A stretch of DNA of 7,249 bases from an uncultured Pleurocapsa sp. (lineage in GTDB: Bacteria; Cyanobacteriota; Cyanobacteriia; Cyanobacteriales; Xenococcaceae). This document shows, piece by piece, positions 1 to 6,266 of the stretch (the stretch's first letter is position 1; each line of letters begins with the position of its first letter). The notes beneath the pieces were generated by a model that did no database searches, was not told the origin of the DNA, and saw nothing but the letters and a program-made list of their open reading frames with translations. The stretch spans positions 1 through 7,249 of the forward strand of contig CAKZYI010000901.1 of the NCBI GenBank assembly GCA_937884735.1, read 5' to 3'. The position numbers were made by a program, and so were the translations under genes.

Positions 1-684
1 ATTGAAAAAGAATAAGCCATTGCCATTAGCCCAAAAATTGAACTATTCGCCCCTGCAAAATCAGCTAAACCTATAAAAGAACTAACTCTTGGAGTGGAAA
101 TATCCCAGACTATAGAAGGCATCAACTTTGATGCGATCGCACAAGTCGAGCAAGAATTGACCGAAATTTCAACAATTATTGATACGAATAATCCCTTACT
201 AAATGATGCTTTTACTCAAACCAATATTCAACAAGAATTAGAGCAAAATAACTTTTCCGCTATTCATTGGAAAACCCACGGCATTTTTAGTTCCGATCCC
301 GAAGCAACTTTTTTGGTCGCTTATCAAGATAGTATTAAAGCAAATGAATAGCAGTCTATTGTGCAAATTGCCAGTAACCAAGGGCAAAATCCGCTAGAGT
401 TACTAGTTTTGAGTGCTTGCGAAACAGCCAGGGGAGATAATAGAGCTATTTTAGGCTTGGCAGGATTAGCCGTTAGAACAGGTACTCGTACAGCAATATC
501 TACATTATGGCGAGCAGACGATCGCGCGACTACACTTTTGATGACTGAATTTTATCAGCAATTAACACTAGGTAACAGCAAAGCAGAAGCTTTGCGACAG
601 GCACAGCTTGTCTTGTCTCAAAGGGAAGGTTATTTTGCTCCTTACTATTGGGGAACGTACACTTTGATTGGTAATTGGCTTTAA
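1..684 (+). pseudogene. CHAT-domain (caspase-like) protein, C-terminal part, interrupted by two stops
   Basis: This is the C-terminal portion of a CHAT peptidase-like protein; the gene begins upstream of the window. One frame runs from base 1 to the TAA at 682-684 and is broken by TAA at 13-15 and TAG at 349-351. Both CHAT catalytic positions remain: His in the THGIF motif (codon 277-279) and Cys in LSACETA (codon 418-420). The fragment ends with the family-typical YYWGTYTLIGNWL. Family resemblance is continuous across both stops: AIAISP directly follows the TAA, and the stretch between FLVAYQ and LELLVLSACETA spans the TAG. The family usually carries TPR or other sensor repeats upstream, which are not visible here. 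Possible restarts are GTG at 94 and GTG at 361, neither with a good ribosome site; a product from 361 would lack the His. Decay is the simplest reading. The CHAT identity is secure, the functional state is not. Confidence 0.85.
133..140. repeat. HIP1 octamer GCGATCGC (one of four)
   Basis: Exact HIP1 palindrome, a highly over-represented octamer in many cyanobacterial genomes. Further exact copies lie at 3515-3522, 4156-4163 and 4512-4519, all inside coding sequence. They support a cyanobacterial host and suggest that the NOS gene is adapted to this genome and not a very recent arrival. Confidence 0.9.
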
Positions 685-887
685 TGCATTGCCTATTTAT
701 AAGTGTACCTGTGCAAACATCTAATTAAACTTTTCTTGGCGAGTCACACAATCTCGAAAATGGATTAAAAATAAGCCAGCAGAGATCGCTATCTTAGTTA
801 ACGTAAGTTCGGGTTAACAATATCTATAGCTATTTGTATTGAAAAATATTTTTTACGCGATGTGCAACTTGTAGAGATGATTAATTT

Positions 888-909
888 TCTCCCTCAAGCT
901 TGGGGGAGA
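888..909. repeat. 11-bp inverted repeat with no spacer (hairpin, possible terminator)
   Basis: The arms TCTCCCTCAAG and CTTGGGGGAGA pair over all 11 positions, with one G-T wobble (894 with 903). With no unpaired centre in DNA, an RNA hairpin would open a few central pairs as its loop. There is no strong T-tract after it on the + strand; on the minus strand an AT-rich AGAAAATTAATC run follows the stem. A role as terminator for either convergent gene, or as a dispersed repeat unit, is inference. Confidence 0.55.
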
Positions 910-923
910 TTAGAGGGGGCTGA

Positions 924-937
924 GACTTTTAAAAGTC
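924..937. repeat. 14-bp perfect palindrome GACTTTTAAAAGTC
   Basis: Perfect palindrome, extendable to 20 bp (921-940) with one mismatched pair at 923/938. It lies 14 bases after the inverted repeat at 888-909, so the two could form consecutive hairpins. No function can be assigned. Confidence 0.5.
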
Positions 938-1006
938 CCACAGGGCATATTTTTTAGTATGAGACACGTTAAGACTAATCTTCTTTTCCTCAAGCGATCG
1001 ATCGCC

Positions 1007-1429
1007 TTAAGAAAATAAATCCAGAGGAAAGTGACCATATGTTCCAGTAATTAGATCGTCTTCACCTTGGCAAGAAATAAGAACACCTCGATATTCTCCT
1101 ATATATTGGTCTGAATAATAGGACATTTTTTGACTACTAAATTTGAGATAAGTTGGTTTAGAAATTTGAGCAGTATTATCTTTTTTCAAATTAATTTGAT
1201 AGCCAAAAGCTGCTAAATAATTATTCAAAGCTGCAAAGCCTTGCTCAAAGTTATCGGCGCAAATTCCTATATTTTGTGAGGTTGATAGTTTGGCGATTAA
1301 CAATAAACTATTGCGGAGTTCTTTTAATTCTATTAACGATTCGGTATTGGTTAATTGAGCGCGATCGTATGATTTTAAGATTTGAACAGCTTGCTCCAAG
1401 GTCAAATCAGGTGGTTGTGATGTAGACAT
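1007..1429 (-). CDS. DUF1824 family protein
   Basis: A 140-residue protein with the features of the cyanobacterial DUF1824 family, whose function is unknown. It has an N-terminal helix with LTLEQAVQILKSY (about residues 9-21), a middle segment with NIGICADNFEQGFAALNNYL (about 53-72), and the family-typical C-terminus with YIGEYRGVLISCQ and GTYGHFPLDLF. The length matches the family and the C-terminus is complete. The start is ATG at 1427-1429, with TAA at 1007-1009. There is no clear Shine-Dalgarno sequence, which is common in cyanobacteria. No signal peptide or membrane segment is seen, so it is probably cytosolic. It is transcribed divergently from the NOS locus, sharing a 236-base upstream region, and convergently with the CHAT remnant. 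The family call is from remembered motifs. Confidence 0.82.
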   Translation of the reverse strand: MSTSQPPDLTLEQAVQILKSYDRAQLTNTESLIELKELRNSLLLIAKLSTSQNIGICADNFEQGFAALNNYLAAFGYQINLKKDNTAQISKPTYLKFSSQKMSYYSDQYIGEYRGVLISCQGEDDLITGTYGHFPLDLFS

Positions 1430-1512
1430 AGTACAGTGATAAGTAATACGTTTAGCTTTTTGTCTAAATCTATTGATAAAAATTGAGGCTTGTTGAACAA
1501 GAAGATAGAAGT

Positions 1513-1541
1513 TTGACGGGAATTGAATTGGGTTCTAGCTT
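1513..1541 (+). promoter_or_regulatory. Possible sigma70-type promoter for the NOS locus
   Basis: TTGACG at 1513-1518 followed, after 17 bases, by TAGCTT at 1536-1541 (matches TAnnnT). It would give a leader of roughly 120 bases before the ATG at 1666. An AT-rich inverted repeat, TTTATA (1563-1568) with TATAAA (1573-1578), lies inside that leader and could be an operator or a second -10 region. No NtcA-type GTA-N8-TAC box was found. This is pattern matching only. Confidence 0.35.
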
Positions 1542-1665
1542 CAATTTTTAATTGCTGACAAATTTATACGTTTATAAAAATTATCTGTAGTTTACCAGCA
1601 AGCTATAACCAGCATCTACAATCCATAGCAAAAGCATCTTTAAAATTAATCCTAAAAACCATACT

Positions 1666-2682
1666 ATGGATACTCAGCTAATTGTAGAGAAAAAGGTAGT
1701 TGTTTTTTCCCAACCTAACTATGAACCCGCACAACAGCTAGTTAATCTACTTCAAAACGCTGCTGGTATGTTCCGAGCAATTCAGGTAAGTGACTTAGAA
1801 CAAGATCTAACTGATATTGCAGACAGCTACTCTATGGTAGTATTTATTACCCCTGCTGATTTCTCCAACGCAATATATCTTGCTGGTGCAGTAACCAAGA
1901 TTGCCCAAGAGTTAAAGATCGAAAAATTAGCTTGGATTGCCCCTAGTGCAGCCAAAAATAGTGGTCTGGAGCAAGGACTATCAAGAGCCAGGGAAATAAT
2001 CGATAATTCTGATTTGGATGTTTTGATATTGCGTCATGCCCCTGTATTCTCTGATTTACTTAACTTTAAAAAAGAAATCAAGTTTCGTCGCACTCTTTCT
2101 TTACCTCTGGTTGATAATGTTCTTCCTTGGATAGCACCAGAAGATATTGCCGAAGGTGTGTACAGGTGGATTGCAGGTACTAACGACGAGAAACCTCCTA
2201 AAGTATTAACAGGTACAAGGCAGTTGGGAGGAATAGATTTAGCTCAAGAAATTTCTACCGTTTTAGAGCGTAATTTAGATGGTGTAGGGTTTGCGAGAAG
2301 ATGTTTTAACGCGATCGATAAAAACCGCAGTGGAGACTTAGATCAAGATGAGATGTTTGCTTATCTGACTGAGCTAGCATACAGTCAGGAAGAAGCAGAA
2401 GCTTTAATTGACAAAGCACATACCAATCAAGATGGTTCAATAGATTTTGATGAATTTATTGCAGGTTTAGGGCAGTATTTAGCAAAAATCCTTGCCGATT
2501 TACCTTGGAAGGTACAGTATGTTGATGTACCCCGCTCGACGGTACTTTACGATCTTAGCCTCAGAGGAATAGAAGAAAAAACTGTCCGAGCTTGGCTGGC
2601 TCTAATCAACAGCTACAACGGGACTGAATTACCCATTTATCAATCTTCAGGGAAATGGTTGGGAAGAGGTACTACTTCTTAG
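1666..2682 (+). CDS. NmrA/SDR-like protein with inserted EF-hand pair; N-terminal half of a split NOS gene
   Basis: 338 residues from ATG to TAG. Residues about 9-200 look like an NmrA/atypical SDR fold: a first strand VVVFS, then DLDVLILRHAPVFSDLL, then PWIAPEDIAEGVYRWI. The Rossmann glycine motif is missing; the loop after the first strand is SQPNYEP, so NAD(P) binding is doubtful. Residues about 205-270 hold two EF-hand loops. Loop 1 (218-229) has D, N, S, G, D and E at the canonical calcium-binding positions. Loop 2 (252-263) has N, D, G, D and E but His at position 1. The fold seems to resume at VQYVDVPRST (about 284-293), so the EF-hands look inserted within it. The end, GKWLGRGTTS, runs in the same phase through the TAG into the NOS frame, suggesting this is the first part of one larger protein. 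A calcium-sensing role is inference. Confidence 0.8.
   Translation: MDTQLIVEKKVVVFSQPNYEPAQQLVNLLQNAAGMFRAIQVSDLEQDLTDIADSYSMVVFITPADFSNAIYLAGAVTKIAQELKIEKLAWIAPSAAKNSGLEQGLSRAREIIDNSDLDVLILRHAPVFSDLLNFKKEIKFRRTLSLPLVDNVLPWIAPEDIAEGVYRWIAGTNDEKPPKVLTGTRQLGGIDLAQEISTVLERNLDGVGFARRCFNAIDKNRSGDLDQDEMFAYLTELAYSQEEAEALIDKAHTNQDGSIDFDEFIAGLGQYLAKILADLPWKVQYVDVPRSTVLYDLSLRGIEEKTVRAWLALINSYNGTELPIYQSSGKWLGRGTTS
2680..2682 (+). other. In-frame TAG between the EF-hand/NmrA frame and the NOS frame
   Basis: A single TAG separates two long frames in the same phase. The eight codons after it encode GTWLENHV, and the next possible start is only TTG at 2707. No clear ribosome site precedes that TTG, and the first in-frame ATG is at 2800. 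GTWLEN resembles GKWLGR just before the stop and GTWLGR at 2980-2997, as if the stop lies inside one domain. It could be a nonsense mutation, a sequencing error, a readthrough codon or a true gene boundary. Confidence 0.85.
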
Positions 2683-2706
2683 GGTACTTGGTTAGAAAAC
2701 CATGTC

Positions 2707-5187
2707 TTGGACTTTGTTAATGTCTACATTCTCCCTTTTAAAGGAATTTTAACCATTAGTGAAGGAACTTTGAATGGTCAACCTGCCTTGACAACTAGAA
2801 TGCTACAAAGTGACGATCGCATTTTGACAGGAGTTCGCACTTTAGATAATCGTACTGTAGAGTGGAAATGGGAAAACGGCGATGTTAGCAATGCGGAATC
2901 TGTAGAGTATCAAACAGATCGGGGCGGTCAACGTATCCTTAAATTTAAAGACGACCAATTAGTTGGGATGTCTGTACAGGGGACATGGTTGGGTAGAAGA
3001 CTAGCCAACAATTTGATGTTTCAGCAAAAAGCTCTTCCTCGTTGGCAAATCAACTTATTTCGAGAGTTGGGAGAGCTACAAATTGAAGAAGTATCTAACC
3101 TCATCGGTCCTAAAAGTATTGTTTGTAACTGTACTCAAGCTACCTGTGGTCAACTACAAGAAATGATTGCAGGTGGTTTCGATACTTTGGAAAAAATTGC
3201 CGAAGAAACTCAAATAACCATGATTTGTGGTGGCTGTCAGCCTTTGGTAGAAGAAATGCTGGGTTCGGCTAATTTGGATGTAGCTGAGATGCTATTAAAG
3301 CAGGATCTAGGAAGAGGATTATATCGTTTTCAGTTTCGTCCTGTAAGCGAGCCTGTTTTATCCTGTAAACCAGGACAACATATTTTAATCCAAGGGCGAG
3401 TAGACGGAGTATGGGTATCAAGGGCATATAGCTTATCTTCCAATGCCGACCAAAATAAACGCTACGAAATTACGGTAAAAAGAGAGGAAATGGGCTTATT
3501 CTCTCGTTGGTTGTGCGATCGCGCTGACGAACATTCCCTATTCCGCATTTCTCATCCTCGTGGAGAATATATTTTAAAAGATGAGCCAATAGTATACTTT
3601 TTCGCAAGGGGAATTGGTATTACTCCCGCTATCTCTATGATGCGTACTTTAGCTAGTCGTAAAGATACCCGTACTTTTTATTTAGACTGGTCTGCACCCC
3701 AATCAGAAGATTTTGTTTTTAAAACTGAATTAGACTTTTTGCAAAAAAAATTTCCTAACTTAAAGGTGAATTTAAATTCTACCCGTATCGAGGGAAGATT
3801 AACCCCCCAGAAGATAAAGCAAGATTATTCTTATCGAGAAGGCGCGACCGCATTTCTTTGTGGTACTCCAGGCTATATGGATGCAGTGCGATCACATTTA
3901 CTAGATGCGGGATGGGTTGAAGAAGCCATTCGTCAGGAATTATTCTCCTCCCAACTGGACGAAGAAGGTAACGCCAAACCCCCCAAACGAGCTGCAATAA
4001 AAGTGGCAAAAGGCATTAAAAGTATTGAAAGCCATAGTTTTGATGTCCAGCCTATTAGAGAGGTTGCCCAAGAAGCAGAAGCTTATCTCAAGCAGTGTTA
4101 TGTAGAAAGAGGACTACTAGAAGTCTTTTTACCCCGTTGGCAGGAAGTCGAAAAAGCGATCGCCGAAACTGGAACTTACGAACATACATTAGATGAGTTA
4201 AGCTATGGTGCTAGACTAGCGTGGCGCAATAGTAGCCGATGTGTCGGGCGGTATTTCTGGCAAAGCCTCCAGATTAGGAATATGCGACATTTGGAAACGG
4301 AAGAAGAGATGTTTTCCGCCTTGGTAGCCCATATTAAAATTGCAACCTATTACGGCGACTTACGAGCATTAATGACGGCATTCAAGCCTGACGGTAGAAG
4401 ACTATGGAATTCCCAACTACTAAGCTATGCAGGATATCAGTTAGCGGATGGTTCAATTCTGGGAGATCCCTCCAATATAGAATTTACCGAAAAAGCTTTA
4501 GAATTAGGATGGCGATCGCCAGAAAATCGTACTCAGTTTGATTATTTACCCTTAGTTATTCAATTACCAGGAAAAGAACCCAAATGGTTTGATATTCCTC
4601 CAGAAATTATTCTTGATGTCGCTTTAGTTCATCCTGACTATGAATGGTTTAAAGATTTGGGTCTAAAATGGTATGTCCTCCCCGCAGTCTGTAATATGTC
4701 CCTAGAGTTAGGTGGAGTACATTATACCTGCTCGCCCTTCAATGTCTTTTATATGGGTACAGAAATTGGCGGACGTAACTTTAGCGATACCTATCGTTAT
4801 AACATGCTGCCTACTATTGCTGAAAAAATGGGCTTAGATTGCAGTAGCAATGATACTCTTTGGAAAGATCGGGCATTAATCGAATTAAACGTTGCTGTAT
4901 TGCACTCCTTTAAAGAACAAGGTGTCAGACTAATCGATCACCACTCCATGACTGACTACTTTATGGAATTCATGGAAGAAGAAAAAAAATGTCAGCGTCC
5001 AATCCATGCAGACTGGGGTTGGATAGTGCCGCCTCTTTCTGGCTTGCTAACGCAAGTATATCCTCTCAAATTTGATAACCGTATCCTCAAGCCAAATTAT
5101 TTTTATATGTCCGACGCTTGGAAGCCAGATGATGAATCTAAACCTGTCTGTCCTTTTCACGATAAAGGGACTTCGCCCGAGCTATAA
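2707..5187 (+). CDS. nos: Self-sufficient nitric oxide synthase: [2Fe-2S]/flavin reductase fused N-terminal to NOS oxygenase
   Basis: 826 residues if started at TTG. NOS oxidises L-arginine to citrulline and NO. Domains: about 1-105, unrecognised and beta-rich. About 137-190, BFD-type iron-sulfur domain with C140-x-C142 and C174-x2-C177. About 195-293, FAD-binding with RAYSLSS (239-245). About 294-410, NAD(P)-binding with GIGITP (302-307) and CGTPGYM (385-391). 424-440, basic linker. About 450-826, NOS oxygenase. In the last, W506 and C512 (AWRNSSRC) bind and stack on haem, E686 in YMGTEIG binds the arginine guanidinium, R690 follows, and W770 and W772 (ADWGW) form the pterin site. The Gly-Trp normally before YMGTE is V680-F681. 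There is no FMN domain and no Zn hook. Electrons should run NAD(P)H to FAD to Fe-S to haem. The order resembles Sorangium NOS and is opposite to animal NOS. The start is weak; it is probably fused to the preceding frame. Confidence 0.93.
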   Translation: MDFVNVYILPFKGILTISEGTLNGQPALTTRMLQSDDRILTGVRTLDNRTVEWKWENGDVSNAESVEYQTDRGGQRILKFKDDQLVGMSVQGTWLGRRLANNLMFQQKALPRWQINLFRELGELQIEEVSNLIGPKSIVCNCTQATCGQLQEMIAGGFDTLEKIAEETQITMICGGCQPLVEEMLGSANLDVAEMLLKQDLGRGLYRFQFRPVSEPVLSCKPGQHILIQGRVDGVWVSRAYSLSSNADQNKRYEITVKREEMGLFSRWLCDRADEHSLFRISHPRGEYILKDEPIVYFFARGIGITPAISMMRTLASRKDTRTFYLDWSAPQSEDFVFKTELDFLQKKFPNLKVNLNSTRIEGRLTPQKIKQDYSYREGATAFLCGTPGYMDAVRSHLLDAGWVEEAIRQELFSSQLDEEGNAKPPKRAAIKVAKGIKSIESHSFDVQPIREVAQEAEAYLKQCYVERGLLEVFLPRWQEVEKAIAETGTYEHTLDELSYGARLAWRNSSRCVGRYFWQSLQIRNMRHLETEEEMFSALVAHIKIATYYGDLRALMTAFKPDGRRLWNSQLLSYAGYQLADGSILGDPSNIEFTEKALELGWRSPENRTQFDYLPLVIQLPGKEPKWFDIPPEIILDVALVHPDYEWFKDLGLKWYVLPAVCNMSLELGGVHYTCSPFNVFYMGTEIGGRNFSDTYRYNMLPTIAEKMGLDCSSNDTLWKDRALIELNVAVLHSFKEQGVRLIDHHSMTDYFMEFMEEEKKCQRPIHADWGWIVPPLSGLLTQVYPLKFDNRILKPNYFYMSDAWKPDDESKPVCPFHDKGTSPEL

Positions 5188-5205
5188 GCTCTAAGCTTTA
5201 AGCTA
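5185..5205 (+). repeat. Three tandem heptads TAAGCTN (STRR-like)
   Basis: TAAGCTC, TAAGCTT and TAAGCTA follow each other without gaps, and the first TAA is the stop codon of the NOS gene. Short tandemly repeated heptads in intergenic DNA are known from cyanobacteria. The GAGCT/AGCTC inverted repeat (5179-5191) overlaps the stop and could form a small hairpin. The convergent intergenic region is only 61 bases, so this may also serve transcript ending. Confidence 0.7.
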
Positions 5206-5248
5206 ATTAGACAAAGTATTAGACTCCATCTGATTGTAGATTTGCTAG

Positions 5249-6148
5249 TTAATTTTTAACTCCGCTTATCTCATAGCCATGTTTTCTGGCACAGTTTATA
5301 AACGAGTTGATATTTCCAATACTCCACTGATTGATAACAGCAATTTCACAGTCGGACAATTTTATTGGCTCGTTGGGGTTAATATAGTGTCTTTTATGAC
5401 CCTTTTGATTAAAAATATTAAAAGCTTCATCTAACAGCGAAAAAGTTTTCCTATTCCCTTGTAAACTGCGAGGAAATTTAGCATCTAATTCGCTATAACT
5501 TGTTTGTGGATATCTATCTGCATAGGATTTAATTATCTCTAGTACTAATCTACCTTTTCCAAAAGTAGCTCCATTAAACAGATAATTTGTAGTGTCTCTT
5601 GCCGAGATACGGCTATTAAAAAATGGTTCAGTAACAACATATATTTGACCATCACTACTTCTATATCTTTGTATTGTCAAAGCAGCAATTTGCACATTAT
5701 CGTTTGTTTTATGTCCATTGTTGATTTTGTCTACTAAGTTAGGATCGATAGAAGTGCCAACTAAAACTCCCAGCTATTTTGGCTGTTCGCGCAAATTCTC
5801 TTCGATTAAATTGGAAAATTGAGCTAGTAAATTATTTTTACTCTGCAAATAATCTTCTAACTGTGATAAATGTGTTTCTTGTAATTGCCCTATTTTCAAT
5901 TCGACAATCGCTAAATACTCCTGCGCGTAGCTAGCAAGGATATCAATTCTGCCATCTGTATCTTTGCTTTTTCTTCCTTCTTTTAAAGTTAATTCTGCTT
6001 CAATGATTTCTACTTCAGAAAATATATCGTTGTCTAAACCTAAAATACTTTCATTTTCTATTAGATAGGACTCCATTGATAGCTCTCTTCTAAATGGAAA
6101 TGGCTCAAGCTGAATATTATTTGCTGTGAAGTGTTTATATAATTGCAC
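5249..6148 (-). pseudogene. PD-(D/E)XK nuclease-like protein (DUF91/NucS-like core) split by an in-frame TAG
   Basis: One frame of 300 codons from ATG at 6146-6148 to TAA at 5249-5251, with a single TAG at 5774-5776 (codon 125). The N-terminal part shows a PD-(D/E)XK core: D69 in GRIDIL, E83-x-K85 in IVELK, and the Q96-Leu-x-x-Y100 motif of RecB/NucS-like enzymes. The sequence goes on smoothly after the stop with LGVLVGTSIDP (126-136), a strand expected in this fold; PKW-LGVLVG with Trp (TGG) is the likely ancestral reading. The C-terminal half (about 195-299) has SLQGNRKTF and NQWSIGNINSF, which I cannot place in a named family. Translation could restart at GTG 5693-5695, but that product would lack the whole nuclease core. 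If TAG stops translation, a 124-residue truncated core is made. Possible DNA or RNA nuclease of defence or repair type; substrate unknown. Confidence 0.72.
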
Positions 6149-6233
6149 TAAATTTTAAATCAATCTTGTTTAACTGTCTAAATATAATTCACCAAAATAT
6201 ATATGTACACAAACATTTAAATAAAACTTATGC

Positions 6234-6251
6234 GGTTAGCAAAGCCTAGCC
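6234..6251 (-). terminator. Weak hairpin after the Uma2 gene
   Basis: A six-pair stem (6234-6239 with 6246-6251, one G-T pair) and six-base loop lie about 15 bases past the TGA of the Uma2 gene. The following minus-strand sequence is T-rich only after several bases. A weak terminator is possible; chance is as likely. Confidence 0.25.
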
Positions 6252-6266
6252 AAAGGTATCGCTTTT

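Larger units (their letters stand above)
685..1006. other. Convergent non-coding region
   Basis: There are 322 bases between the end of the CHAT remnant (+) and the end of the DUF1824 gene (-). I see no credible gene in it. It holds a long inverted repeat at 888-909, a second palindrome at 924-937, and two GTTAAC hexamers at 797-802 and 813-818. Because both flanking genes end here, the inverted repeats may act as transcription terminators, or they may be part of a dispersed repeat. Confidence 0.6.

Noticed and set aside
797..818. Two GTTAAC hexamers flanking AAGTTCG, as a possible insertion-sequence end
   Set aside because: No matching inverted end, target duplication or transposase remnant in the window.
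991..1004. GCGATCGATCGC as a further HIP1 site
   Set aside because: It is an extended overlapping variant, not the exact octamer; it lies just beyond the end of the DUF1824 gene.
2707..2709. TTG as the true start of the NOS protein
   Set aside because: No ribosome site, rare start codon, and coding-like sequence continues upstream to the TAG. Kept only as the formal boundary.
3779..4009. Open frame of 76 codons on the minus strand
   Set aside because: It lies wholly inside the well-supported NOS gene on the other strand and shows no family features; it is a shadow.
2707..5187. Globin domain as in Synechococcus PCC 7335 NOS
   Set aside because: No globin-like helices or proximal/distal His pattern; every region is accounted for by other domains except the beta-rich N-terminus.
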